Shown: positions 18,141 through 27,750 of the stretch, piece after piece
How positions within the stretch are numbered: position 1 is the first letter of the stretch
Layout: every line of letters starts with the position of its first letter
Origin: an uncultured Paracoccaceae bacterium
GTDB lineage: Bacteria; Pseudomonadota; Alphaproteobacteria; Rhodobacterales; Rhodobacteraceae
Assembly (NCBI GenBank): GCA_947497065.1
Contig: CANMEQ010000001.1
Span: 1-64,000 of the forward strand
DNA length: 64,000 bases
Reading direction: 5' to 3'
Notes under the pieces: model-generated
The model's database searches: none
The model's input: the letters and a program-made list of their open reading frames with translations, nothing else
Told to the model about the DNA's origin: nothing
Program-made: the position numbers and the translations under genes

Positions 18141-18968
18141 ATGACATTGCGAAACAACATTGAGATCGCGCGGCAAGTCTTTGACGATCTTGGTGAAAAG
18201 AATGCTGGCCTGATTTCTGCTGGTGTCGCGTTTTACGGCCTGTTTGCCATTTTTCCGGCCTTGACCGCAACGATCGCGATTTTCGGGTTGCTCGCTGATC
18301 CGGCAGTTGTTGATGAGCAATTGGATATGATGACAGGCTTTATGCCGCCGGATGTTTTTGCTCTTTTCGAAGCGCAGATAACCAGCCTTGTTACGGCACG
18401 AAGCGAGGCATTGACCTTTGCGACGGTCATTTCGGTATTGGTGGCCCTTTGGTCCGTTCGGTCTGGCGTGGCGGCACTCATACAGGGGTTAAACGCGATC
18501 TTCGAACGGCCAAATCGCGGCGTTGCGCGGCGCGTTATTGTCGCGCTCTTCATGTCGGCGGCTTTGGTTGGCGTGGCAATCGTCGCATTGCTCATGGTCG
18601 TTGTAGCACCTGTTGTCATTGCGTTTTTGCGAATTCCGGCAGACCAAGGCTTTGTGCTTGATCTGATCCGGTGGGGTGTCGTTTTGATGGTTTTGCTCGT
18701 CGGTCTCGGAATTGTCTACCGTTACGGCCCAAATCGCCGCAGTCAGCGGCTAGGTTGGTTCACGCCAGGTGCATTTTTGGTGGTTCTGTTGTGGTTGGCG
18801 ATGTCGGCCGGTTTTTCAATTTATGTGGCCAATTTTGGGAACTACAACGAGGTCTATGGCTCGTTAGGTGCGGTGATTGCTTTGCTCTTCTGGTTTTACC
18901 TCAGCGCCTTCCTAATCATGTTTGGCGCGGCGGTGAATGTGGTGCTGGAGCGGCGTAAGCCTTTGTGA
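18141..18968 (+). CDS. YihY/BrkB family inner membrane protein
   Basis: 275 residues with six or more hydrophobic helices. The family hallmark is near the N-terminus: NAGLISAGVAFYGLFAIFPALTA. Later motifs include ALWSVRSGVAALIQGLNAIFERP and the C-terminal YGSLGAVIALLFWFYLSAFLIMFGAAVNVVLE. Formerly called ribonuclease BN in error; the real function is unknown, possibly transport or envelope maintenance. It sits 9 bases after the lipoprotein gene. Length and topology are normal for the family. Confidence 0.94.
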   Translation: MTLRNNIEIARQVFDDLGEKNAGLISAGVAFYGLFAIFPALTATIAIFGLLADPAVVDEQLDMMTGFMPPDVFALFEAQITSLVTARSEALTFATVISVLVALWSVRSGVAALIQGLNAIFERPNRGVARRVIVALFMSAALVGVAIVALLMVVVAPVVIAFLRIPADQGFVLDLIRWGVVLMVLLVGLGIVYRYGPNRRSQRLGWFTPGAFLVVLLWLAMSAGFSIYVANFGNYNEVYGSLGAVIALLFWFYLSAFLIMFGAAVNVVLERRKPL

Positions 18969-19111
18969 AACATACTGAAATATTTCCCGGGCAAACTGAT
19001 TCGCGTGTTTGAAATTTCCCCCTAGAAATTGTGGATAAATCAACATATAGTGGTCTCAATTAAAAAAATGCGGCCCAACGAGGTCGCTGAACTTGAGGCG
19101 GAGTGAGTATA

Positions 19112-22100
19112 ATGTCAGCGATTAATTTCGTTGTTCGTGATGGTGCGGGCAATATTTCTAGAGGTTCTGTTGCAGGAGAAGGCGGTCAGTCTTCTTTGTA
19201 CGTCGGTGCTGGGTCTGAAGTGTCCCTGAACCTGACGCAGGGCCAGATTATTTCATATACACGAAGCGGTCAGTCGCTTCAGGTGACCTTGATTGATGGT
19301 CGCGTGATTACAATCGACGGTTATTTTGGCGTCGAGGGTGTTGCTGACACGCAGTTGTTCCTGTCGGCGGATGGGTATTTGTCTGAGGTAAACCTGACAC
19401 AGGGCGCCGGTGAAGACTATTTTGCAAATTACATTGCTGACGATGGTGTCGGTAAATACGCATTGAATGACGATCTCTACTTCATGCGTGGGTCCGACGT
19501 TTTGTTGGCTGACGCATCGGTCGCCGATGATGATGTTGGTATGTTGGCGGGCGCATTGGGCGGCATCGCCGCACCTCTCTTCGGTTGGGGCGGTGCAGCT
19601 GCCGCAGCGACGGTCGCTGGTGCTGCGGTTTTGACCGGTGGTGGTGATGGTTCGACGCCTGCGCCAGAGGTTGCTGTGTCTGAAGGGACGACGGATAGCA
19701 ATAACCATGTTGTGAATGAAGCCGATCATGCGGATGGCGTTGAGATTGTCGGTACGGGTACGCCTGGCGCGCAGGTCGATGTAACGATCGATGATGTAAC
19801 GGAAACAACGACCGTTGCTGAGGATGGTAGCTGGGGTGTTGTTTTCGCTCCTGAGGATGTGGCTGAGGGCGAGTATACGACCGATGTGATTGTGACGGTT
19901 ACGAATGGTGGTGGTTCTACAACTGTTACAGATACGCTTGTTGTTGATACCGTTATTGGTGTTGATCTCGAGGCGTCCGGTGGTGCTGATGGTGTGATCA
20001 ATGCTGTTGAGTTTGATGGCGGTGTAACACTGTCCGGCACAGTAACTGGTGGTGAGAGCGTCGTCGTGACGATCGCAGGGGCTGACTACGATGCGGTCGT
20101 GGTTGATGGAGCTTGGTCGCTTGATGTTGACTCAAGTGTTCTGGGCGAGGGTGAGTATGATGCAGAAGTCGTTGTTACGGCGACAGATGCATACGGTAAC
20201 TCTTCCAGCACAACCGGGACCATTGTTGTCGATACAGTCACGTCCGTGACTTTGGATACATCTAGTGTAGGCGGCGCTGATGGCGTCGTCGGTGCTGAAG
20301 ATCATTCAAACGGTGTCACTTTGACAGGGACGGCCCAATCTGGTGCTTCTGTTGCGGTTACCTTTGGCACAGTTACACAGACTGTTGTCGCGGATGCTGA
20401 TGGCAATTGGACAACAACCTTCCTGTCTGGCGATGTGCCGACGGGCGAGCTTGATGTTCCGGTTAGCGTTACGGCGACGGACGCTGCAGGCAACACTGCC
20501 AGCGCTTCTGGAACTGTCGAGATCGACACAATTACATCTGTAACTTTGGATACGTCTTCTGTCGGTGGTGCCGATAATATTGTCAGCGGTGGTGAACAAT
20601 CTGGGGGTGTCACGCTCACAGGTACAGCTCAGCCTGGTGCTTCCGTTGCTGTCACCTTTGGTACAGTCACGCAAACAGTTGTAGCTGGCGCCGATGGCAC
20701 ATGGTCCACAACTTATGCGGCGAGCGATGTGCCAACTGGTGAGCTTGAGGTTCCGGTCAGCGTGACGGCGACCGACGCGGCAGGCAACACAGCAAGCACG
20801 ACTGGCTCCGTTGATGTTGATACGATCACAGATGTAACTGTTGATACATCCACCGTCGGCGGGTCTGACACCGTGGTGAACGGCGTCGAGCAACCGAATG
20901 GTGTGACATTGACAGGCACAGCCCAGCCGGGCGCGTCTGTTGCGGTTACATTTGGCACTGTCACTCAGACTGTTGTCGCGGGCTCTGACGGGACGTGGGC
21001 CACGACGTACGCAGCAAGCGACGTGCCAACGGGTGAGCTAGACGTACCTGTGAGTGTCACAGCAACCGATGCGGCTGGTAACACAGCAACTGCAACCAGC
21101 AGCGTAGCTGTTGATACACTTGTCAACGATTTGCAGCTGACATCGAACTCTGCTGGCGGAAGCGATGGCGTTGTAAACTTCAACGAAAGCGGCGAGGCCA
21201 TTTCGATGGCTGGTACTGTGGAGCCGGGGTCTACCGTAACGGTCGAGCTGCACGGTGTATCCATGCCAGCAGCTGTTGATGCGAACGGCAACTGGACGGT
21301 TACATTCGCTGGTGGCACCTTGCCGGGCGGCGAATATGACACAACTGTTGTCGTGACCGCGACCGATGCGGCGGGCAACAGCTCGTCTCTCAGCGAAGCG
21401 GTAACAGTGGATACTGTGGCAGGCGATTTGGCCTTGTCGACTGACCCAATTGAAATCGACGATATCGTCAACGAAACCGAGCACGCCGATGGTGTTATCA
21501 TCAGCGGTACCGCGACGGCCGGTTTGACCGTTACGGTTGGTCTTGGTGATGCATCCTTGAACGTGGTCGCCGGAAGTGACGGAACATGGTCTGTAAACTT
21601 CCCTGCTGGCTCCATTCCAGAAGGGACCTACGATACACCGATCACGGCTTCCATCACGGATGCTGCTGGCAACTACAAAGAAGTCAGCGATACGGTTCAC
21701 ATCGATACCGAGGTTTTGCCAAACGAATTTTCCAGCGCTTCAATCGAAGGTGACAACATTATCAACGGTGCCGAAGCCCTCGATGGGGTTGTTTTGTCCG
21801 GTTCGGTCGAAGCAGGTTCAACGATTGTCGCTGAATTCGGTGGGCAGAGTGTAACAACTGTTGCAGGTGCAGACGGCACGTGGAGCGTGAGCTTCCCAGC
21901 CTCTGCAATCGTGGCTGGCGAATACAACGCGACGTATACGGCAACGGCGACTGACCCTGCGGGCAACGTGTCTGTCATCACTGACACTGTTCAAGTGGAT
22001 ACGCTGGTTAACGAATTGACGACCAGTGCGACAGTTGAAGGCGACGACATCGTGAACGGCACAGAAGCCGCAGACGGTGTGACGTTGACAGGTACAGTCG

Positions 22101-22873
22101 AAGCCGGATCAACCGTCATGGTGACGTTCCAGCATGAAACGGGCGCGATCACACGTGAAGCAACCGTGGATGCGAACGGCAACTGGTCAGTCACATATGC
22201 CGCAGGTGAAATCCCTGGTGGTGAGTATGACGCCAACATCACGATTGCCGCCACTGACGCCAACGGCAACACTGACAGCATCACAGATACGTTCGCAGTC
22301 GACACAATCGCAACGGATGCGGCGGTCGTTGAATTCGTAGGCTTGGGCGACGAAGGTGTGCGGTCTGTTGAAATCAGCGGCACCGATGGGAACGACTACA
22401 CTCTCAGCACAATCGATGAGAACGGCTCTGTCTCTCACGAAGCAACTGGCGGTGAAGGCTTTAACATCGGCACGGGTGAATTGTTCGCCTTCAATCCAGA
22501 ACTGTCTGATGGCACGCACTTGGTCGTGAACGAATCCGATGCAGCGGGCAACACCAACGCCACTTACGTTGTATTGGAAGAATCTGGCACTGACACAGTG
22601 ACACTGGCAGGGTTGGACAACTTCGATGTTGGCTCAATCGACCTGAGCTTTGCAACAGACAGCGAATTGACCCTGGATCTGAGTACTTTGGAAGGTCTGT
22701 CGGACAACGACAACAACCTGATCATCCACGGTGGCTCTGACGATAGCGTCGATCTGTCCGGTGCGACGAATACGGGTCAGTCCACGTCGATCGATGGTAA
22801 GTCTTACGACCTCTACACCATGGGTGACGACGCACAGATCCTGATCGAAGAAGACATCAACGTCACGATCTAA
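19112..22873 (+). CDS. BapA-like type I-secreted adhesin with nine Ig-like repeats
   Basis: 1253 residues, Asp-, Thr-, Val- and Gly-rich. Residues 1-150 match the BapA prefix type (MSAINFVVRDGAGNISRG, then a beta-rich part with SLNLTQGQIISYTRSG). A hydrophobic Ala/Gly segment at about 150-178 follows, which may act as an outer-membrane retention plug. Nine Ig-like domains of about 98 residues, each ending near VDT, fill residues 186-1065. A degenerate tenth unit and an acidic C-terminal region (LDLSTLEGLSDNDNN) end the chain without obvious RTX repeats. GGAG 8 bases before the ATG at 19112 decides the start over the GTG at 19103. Export by the three downstream type I secretion genes is inferred. 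Role: surface adhesion or biofilm. Confidence 0.88.
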   Translation: MSAINFVVRDGAGNISRGSVAGEGGQSSLYVGAGSEVSLNLTQGQIISYTRSGQSLQVTLIDGRVITIDGYFGVEGVADTQLFLSADGYLSEVNLTQGAGEDYFANYIADDGVGKYALNDDLYFMRGSDVLLADASVADDDVGMLAGALGGIAAPLFGWGGAAAAATVAGAAVLTGGGDGSTPAPEVAVSEGTTDSNNHVVNEADHADGVEIVGTGTPGAQVDVTIDDVTETTTVAEDGSWGVVFAPEDVAEGEYTTDVIVTVTNGGGSTTVTDTLVVDTVIGVDLEASGGADGVINAVEFDGGVTLSGTVTGGESVVVTIAGADYDAVVVDGAWSLDVDSSVLGEGEYDAEVVVTATDAYGNSSSTTGTIVVDTVTSVTLDTSSVGGADGVVGAEDHSNGVTLTGTAQSGASVAVTFGTVTQTVVADADGNWTTTFLSGDVPTGELDVPVSVTATDAAGNTASASGTVEIDTITSVTLDTSSVGGADNIVSGGEQSGGVTLTGTAQPGASVAVTFGTVTQTVVAGADGTWSTTYAASDVPTGELEVPVSVTATDAAGNTASTTGSVDVDTITDVTVDTSTVGGSDTVVNGVEQPNGVTLTGTAQPGASVAVTFGTVTQTVVAGSDGTWATTYAASDVPTGELDVPVSVTATDAAGNTATATSSVAVDTLVNDLQLTSNSAGGSDGVVNFNESGEAISMAGTVEPGSTVTVELHGVSMPAAVDANGNWTVTFAGGTLPGGEYDTTVVVTATDAAGNSSSLSEAVTVDTVAGDLALSTDPIEIDDIVNETEHADGVIISGTATAGLTVTVGLGDASLNVVAGSDGTWSVNFPAGSIPEGTYDTPITASITDAAGNYKEVSDTVHIDTEVLPNEFSSASIEGDNIINGAEALDGVVLSGSVEAGSTIVAEFGGQSVTTVAGADGTWSVSFPASAIVAGEYNATYTATATDPAGNVSVITDTVQVDTLVNELTTSATVEGDDIVNGTEAADGVTLTGTVEAGSTVMVTFQHETGAITREATVDANGNWSVTYAAGEIPGGEYDANITIAATDANGNTDSITDTFAVDTIATDAAVVEFVGLGDEGVRSVEISGTDGNDYTLSTIDENGSVSHEATGGEGFNIGTGELFAFNPELSDGTHLVVNESDAAGNTNATYVVLEESGTDTVTLAGLDNFDVGSIDLSFATDSELTLDLSTLEGLSDNDNNLIIHGGSDDSVDLSGATNTGQSTSIDGKSYDLYTMGDDAQILIEEDINVTI
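19667..22306 (+). repeat. Nine tandem ~98-codon Ig-like repeats inside the adhesin gene
   Basis: 2640 bases make nine units, each with a GxVxxxGTxxxG start and a VTATDAAGN segment before VDT. Units 3, 4 and 5 (20237-20530, 20531-20824, 20825-21118) are each exactly 98 codons and nearly identical as protein, yet differ heavily at synonymous positions. Outer units are more divergent. Confidence 0.9.
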
Positions 22874-22995
22874 CCGGATAAGACTTTGCACCCCTTTCCT
22901 CAGGGTAGGGGAGGGGGGCTTGCACACCAGACAACGGCGGAGGGCCGGACAAACCGGCCCCCACCACGCAATGTATAAGCGAACTGGGGTATCGA

Positions 22996-24327
22996 GTGGG
23001 ACAGGCACTTAACATCAAAACATCCCTAACAGCACTGGTTTGCTGTGGTGTTTTGAGCGGCTGCATGGGCGAAGACATCGTGTCTCGTACCGGCATTGAT
23101 TTTCTTGGGGATAGCGATGACGCGGTTGTCGCGTCATCCGATGCGCCAGCGTTGGACAGCGAACTGTCGAACGGCGAGCGGTCTGAACTGATTGATGCGT
23201 TGTTGAACCGACGGTCTGTTTTGCCATCCGGGCCATACGCTCAGGTGGCTCAAAGCGTTCTGGAGGCCAATCACCGCGCGGCTGAGGCTGAATTGCGGGC
23301 CGCAATGTTGCGCGCGCAGGCGCGCGAATTGAACTGGCTCCCGACTTTGGGGCCCACAGTCTCTTTAAACTCGCTGGGCACAGTTGTGGCCGGTTTGATC
23401 GTTGAGCAAACGTTGTTCGACGGGGGCGCCAAAAAGGCAGAACGTGAGTTCGCCCGCGCAGACGTTGAAGTTGCCGCTGTTGCCCTCGCGCAGGACACCA
23501 ATGACCGTGTGTATCAGGGCCTTGATCTCTATCTGACCGTGCAGGCCTCAGAAGCCCGCGCGGCGGTCAATCAGGGTGGTTTGGCGCGCATGGAACGGTT
23601 TGAATATATCATGACCGAACGTGTGAACGCCGGCATCAATGACCGTGCTGATCTGCAATTGGTTCAACAAAAGCTAACCCAGATGCGGTCTGACATTTTG
23701 GAAGACCGTGAAGCGGCTGCGTCTGCCCGTGCAGAACTGGCCGCAATGTCGGCCACACCATTGGATGGGGTCCGCGGTATCGAGACAATTTCCGATCCGG
23801 CAGGTATCGCGCAACCTTTGGACGTCATGAAAGTCGACGCGGAAGGCACACGCGGCTTGGCCGAAGCGCGCGCCCTTCAGGCAGGCTATACCCCCAATGT
23901 CACGGCATCCGGCGATGTCACGAACAGCGGCAGCTTTGGTTTGGGGGTCGCGATCCCCAATGGCTTGGGCTTTGGCCGCGGTGCAAACATCGAAGCCTTG
24001 CAGGCGATGGGGCAGGCGGCTGAATTGGCTGTTGCCGAACAACGCGAAGACAGCGCCCGTGAAGTGGCCTCGATCGAAGGTCAAATTACATCCCTTCGTC
24101 GTCAACAATCCAACATTTCGACAATCGTGGCTCAGGCCAATGACAACTACACCTTGTTTGAGGAGCAGTTGCGAGCCGGCCAACGCACGGTGCCCGAAGT
24201 GGTCGGGGTTTTCCGCACCAAACTTGATGCGGAACGCGATGCGGTTTCCCTGCGCTACGACTTGGCGCGTTTGGAACTGAAACTTGCGCAGATTTACGGA
24301 ACTTTGGTTGATGGAGAAGACATTTGA
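22996..24327 (+). CDS. TolC-family outer membrane lipoprotein of type I secretion system
   Basis: 443 residues. A lipoprotein signal with lipobox LSGC (Cys23) is followed by alpha-helical, coiled-coil-rich repeats rich in Ala, Glu, Gln and Arg. LPTLGPTVSLNSLG and LIVEQTLFDGG match the strand-plus-helix pattern of TolC/LapE-type channel proteins (OEP repeats). The second repeat has YTPNVTASGDV. The start is a GTG with GGGG 6 bases upstream; an ATG alternative would cut into the signal peptide. It should form the outer-membrane exit duct for the adhesin. It overlaps the ABC exporter gene by 4 bases. Confidence 0.9.
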   Translation: MGQALNIKTSLTALVCCGVLSGCMGEDIVSRTGIDFLGDSDDAVVASSDAPALDSELSNGERSELIDALLNRRSVLPSGPYAQVAQSVLEANHRAAEAELRAAMLRAQARELNWLPTLGPTVSLNSLGTVVAGLIVEQTLFDGGAKKAEREFARADVEVAAVALAQDTNDRVYQGLDLYLTVQASEARAAVNQGGLARMERFEYIMTERVNAGINDRADLQLVQQKLTQMRSDILEDREAAASARAELAAMSATPLDGVRGIETISDPAGIAQPLDVMKVDAEGTRGLAEARALQAGYTPNVTASGDVTNSGSFGLGVAIPNGLGFGRGANIEALQAMGQAAELAVAEQREDSAREVASIEGQITSLRRQQSNISTIVAQANDNYTLFEEQLRAGQRTVPEVVGVFRTKLDAERDAVSLRYDLARLELKLAQIYGTLVDGEDI

Positions 24328-26579
24328 GCGGTCCAGTCCTCGCCTTTGATATTAACGCGACCCAAGGTGGCAAAATCACCCGGGTGGGAAAATCTGAAAC
24401 AGATGATCCGGTCGTACAGCCCGTAACACCACCCGCAGCCACGGCAGCGCCGCAGGCGGATGACCGTTACTCCGAAAAAGCAAAGGCGCGTGCGGATCTC
24501 GCGGCTGCTTACGCAGGTCTGCTGGGCGTGGATATCGTCCGCTCCGACCTTTTGGAGGTGATGACAGCAGAAGACGGGGACGACATCAGCCCTCGCTCTG
24601 TCGCAAAAGCCTTGAATGAAGCGGGCTTGGTCACATCGTTGACAACTATCCGCAAACCCACGCCTGACCAATGGCCCGCCCTTGTGGAAATGACCAGTGG
24701 CCAAGTGTTGCTGGTTTTGGACCAAACGGACGATATTATCATCGTGTTCGACACCACCTGCCGCGACAATCGCGCGGAGGTTTCGGTTACTGATTTTGTT
24801 CCTTATTTCAGTGGTTTGGTGCTGCGTGCAGACGTGGCATTGGCAGAGCTGACCAAAAAACATGCCAAGAAAGGCAAGCGGGCGCATTGGTTCTGGGGCG
24901 AAATGATGCAGTTTCGTCGGCACCTTGCCGAAGTGGCCTTGGGCTCGTTCGTGGCTAACCTATTGGCAGTCGCCGTCGCGCTGTTTTCCTTGCAGGTGTA
25001 TGACCGCGTTATTCCACATCAGTCCACTGCAACCTTGTGGGTCTTGGCGATTGGCGCCGGTTTGGCGATGCTGCTTGAAGCGGGGTTGCGTATTGCACGG
25101 GCCCGTCTGATGGATGGTGCCGGCCGCAAAATCGAACTGCAGGTTCAGGCGATGTTGATGGACCGCCTTTTGGGCATGCGTCGCGGCAAAGAAGGACAGT
25201 CGCCATCTGGCCTGTTCTCGGCCGTGCGCGAATTCGGGTCTGTGCGTGAATTCTTCACCGCCTCTACTATCGGCACATTGACCGACCTTCCCTTCATCGT
25301 GTTGTTCTTGGCGCTCGTCGCCTCCATCGGTGGCAATGTGGTCTGGGTCTTGTTTGTCGGCGGCGTGCTGATGGTTCTACCTAGCTTTTTCTTGCAAAAA
25401 CGCATGATCGCATTGACCCAACAAACCCAAGGTGCCTCTGCGAAGTCCAACAAGCTGTTGCACGAAGTGATCTATGAGGCTGACACCATTAAAGCCCAAC
25501 GTGGCGAAGACCGGTTCAAACGCCTCTGGTCCGAACTGTCTGCAGTGTCGTCTTTGGCGACGTCAGAGCAGCGTAAACTGGCCTCAACGCTGACGTTTTG
25601 GGCCCAGGGTGTTCAGCAGGCTACCTATGTGGCAGCTGTTGTTGCCGGTACATTCATGGTGTTCACGGGTGAATTCACCGTGGGGACAATCATCGCCGTG
25701 GGTATCCTCACCTCGCGGACCCTTGGCCCATTGACACAACTGGCCGCGACCTTGGCGCGCTGGTCCAACGTGAAGGCTGCTTTGGTGGCTTTGGACGAAA
25801 TTGCCAACGCCGAGCAGGATCAAGAAGAAGACCGCCAATATCTGCGCCGCGAAGACATGAAAGGCGGCTTCGAGATGCGCGATATCGCCTTCTGCTACCA
25901 TGAAGAAAGCGGCCAGACCTTGGATATTCCAGGCCTGAAAATCGCACCGGGAGAACGGGTTGCGGTTCTGGGCTCGAATGGGTCTGGCAAATCGACGATG
26001 CTGAAAATCATGTCCGGCATTTACCGCCCGACGAAGGGCCGCGTGCTGGTGGATGGAGTGGATATGGGACAGGTGATGCCCCGCGATCTCCGTCGCTCCA
26101 TCGGGTACCTGAGCCAAGAGGTGCGTTTGTTTTCCGGCACCCTGCGTGAAAACCTGAATCTGACCTTGCTGGAACGCGATGACGACCGGCTTTTGGCCGC
26201 CCTCGATTTTGCAGGGCTGGGGCCATTTGTGCGCAACCACCCCAAAGGTCTAGATCTGGAAATTTCCGATGGGGGTGAGGGTCTTTCAATTGGTCAACGT
26301 CAGTCGATTGGCTGGGCGCGCCTTTGGTTGCAAGACCCGAAAGTATGCTTGCTGGACGAGCCAACCGCAGCCTTGGATCAAACGCTCGAAGCGACTTTGG
26401 TCAGCCGTTTGGAAACATGGCTGAACGGGCGCACGGCGATTATTGCGACGCACCGTGTTCCAATTCTAGAGCTGACCAGCCGGACGGTTATTTTGCAAAA
26501 TGGACGATTGGCCGTCGATGGCCCACGCCAAGAGGTGCTGAACCACCTCGCGAATAAAAACAAAAAGGCGACTGCGTAA
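24324..26579 (+). CDS. Type I secretion ABC exporter (LapB/BapC-like, degenerate C39 domain)
   Basis: 751 residues. Residues about 55-165 look like a C39-peptidase-like domain (LGVDIVRSDLL, ALNEAGLVTSLT, QVLLVLDQTDDIIIVFD) without a catalytic cysteine, as in exporters that use it only to bind substrate. A six-helix transmembrane domain follows (about 205-480). The nucleotide-binding domain has Walker A GSNGSGKST, signature LSIGQRQSIGWARL and Walker B VCLLDEPTAALD, with switch His in ATHR. It starts with TTG overlapping the previous stop, GGAGA upstream, and its stop overlaps the adaptor start. It should energise adhesin export. Confidence 0.93.
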   Translation: MSGPVLAFDINATQGGKITRVGKSETDDPVVQPVTPPAATAAPQADDRYSEKAKARADLAAAYAGLLGVDIVRSDLLEVMTAEDGDDISPRSVAKALNEAGLVTSLTTIRKPTPDQWPALVEMTSGQVLLVLDQTDDIIIVFDTTCRDNRAEVSVTDFVPYFSGLVLRADVALAELTKKHAKKGKRAHWFWGEMMQFRRHLAEVALGSFVANLLAVAVALFSLQVYDRVIPHQSTATLWVLAIGAGLAMLLEAGLRIARARLMDGAGRKIELQVQAMLMDRLLGMRRGKEGQSPSGLFSAVREFGSVREFFTASTIGTLTDLPFIVLFLALVASIGGNVVWVLFVGGVLMVLPSFFLQKRMIALTQQTQGASAKSNKLLHEVIYEADTIKAQRGEDRFKRLWSELSAVSSLATSEQRKLASTLTFWAQGVQQATYVAAVVAGTFMVFTGEFTVGTIIAVGILTSRTLGPLTQLAATLARWSNVKAALVALDEIANAEQDQEEDRQYLRREDMKGGFEMRDIAFCYHEESGQTLDIPGLKIAPGERVAVLGSNGSGKSTMLKIMSGIYRPTKGRVLVDGVDMGQVMPRDLRRSIGYLSQEVRLFSGTLRENLNLTLLERDDDRLLAALDFAGLGPFVRNHPKGLDLEISDGGEGLSIGQRQSIGWARLWLQDPKVCLLDEPTAALDQTLEATLVSRLETWLNGRTAIIATHRVPILELTSRTVILQNGRLAVDGPRQEVLNHLANKNKKATA

Positions 26580-27748
26580 TGGTAACGATTGCTGATGAAT
26601 TCGAAGGTCGCGTGCGCGGTCCTAGTCTGTTGATTTGGTTGATTGGGGCGACGGTCCTTTTGTTCATCCTCTGGGCAAAATTTGCGGCGATTGATGAAAT
26701 CGTGCGGGCCAAAGGCTCCATCGTGTCATCGTCTCGCCCGCAGATTATTCAAAACCTTGAAGGCGGGATTTTGGCAGAACTGTTGGTGGGCGAAGGATCG
26801 CAGGTCGAACCAGGCGATGTGCTGGCCCGTTTGCGGGGCACCCAATTCGAAACAGCCGTAACCGATCTGCGTGAACAGGTCGCGGCAGCCGACATCCGCC
26901 GTCTGCGTCTCGAAGCTGAGATCGAAGGCATGTTTGATTTTGAAGTGCCAATCGAGGTGGCAGAATTTCTGCCCAATATGGTCGCGTCCGAGCGTGCCTT
27001 GTTGAACGCGCGCCAGTCCGATTACGTCAGCCGCACCGAGGGCGCGCAAGCTATCGTCACCGAAACCAGCCGCGAATTGCGGGTCATGGAAGACCTGCAC
27101 AGCCGCGATATCGCCGCGCTGATCGAGGTAACCCGCGCGCGCAAGGCGAATTCGGATGCCCAAAACGCATACAATGAAATTGTGACACAGGCCGAACTGG
27201 AACGGGCCTCGGAATATTCCGATGTTCTGTCCGCGCTCGCGACCCTCAGCCAAGATTTGCGCGTCGCCGAAGACCGGTTGGACCGAACAATCATCACGTC
27301 GCCCATGCGCGGCATCGTGAACAATTTGGGCGTGACAACAATCGGCGGTGTTATCCGCCCGGGCGAAGAGATTTTCCAGATCATCCCGTTGGATGACGAA
27401 TTGTTTGTCGAAGCAGAAGTGTCGCCGTCCAACATTGCCAACGTGATCCCGGGGCAGGCGGCCACGATCAAGCTGAGCGCATACGATTACACCATTTATG
27501 GCACGCTCAGTGGTGAGGTGCAGTTGATCTCAGCGGATACGTTTGAGGATGAGCGGGATCCCAACGCGCCGCCCCATTACCGTGTCACTTTACGGGTCGA
27601 TACAAGCGAATTGGGCCCGCGGCAGAGCCAGATTGAAATCCGTCCAGGGATGCAGGCCGACGTTGAATTGCACACCGGTTCAAAGACCGTTCTGCAATAT
27701 CTGACCAAGCCGCTCTACCGGTCTCAGGAAGCGCTGCGCGAACCATAG
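26579..27748 (+). CDS. HlyD-family membrane fusion protein of type I secretion system
   Basis: 389 residues. A short cytoplasmic N-terminus and one membrane helix (LLIWLIGATVLLFILWAKF) lead into the biotinyl-lipoyl half-motif (VRAKGSIVSSSRPQIIQNLEGGIL). A long coiled-coil hairpin (about 105-235) follows, then a second lipoyl half with ITSPMRGIVNNLGVTTIGGV and beta domains with RPGMQADVEL. This is the periplasmic adaptor joining the ABC exporter to the TolC-like duct. The start overlaps the exporter stop (TAATG). It ends the four-gene adhesin/secretion cluster and converges on the photolyase-like gene with a 2-base gap. Confidence 0.94.
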   Translation: MVTIADEFEGRVRGPSLLIWLIGATVLLFILWAKFAAIDEIVRAKGSIVSSSRPQIIQNLEGGILAELLVGEGSQVEPGDVLARLRGTQFETAVTDLREQVAAADIRRLRLEAEIEGMFDFEVPIEVAEFLPNMVASERALLNARQSDYVSRTEGAQAIVTETSRELRVMEDLHSRDIAALIEVTRARKANSDAQNAYNEIVTQAELERASEYSDVLSALATLSQDLRVAEDRLDRTIITSPMRGIVNNLGVTTIGGVIRPGEEIFQIIPLDDELFVEAEVSPSNIANVIPGQAATIKLSAYDYTIYGTLSGEVQLISADTFEDERDPNAPPHYRVTLRVDTSELGPRQSQIEIRPGMQADVELHTGSKTVLQYLTKPLYRSQEALREP

Positions 27749-27750
27749 GG

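Noticed and set aside
19667-22306. CRISPR-like array or satellite repeat
   Set aside because: The roughly 294-base periodicity is in-frame protein repeats of an adhesin; no short direct repeats with unique spacers occur here or elsewhere in the window.
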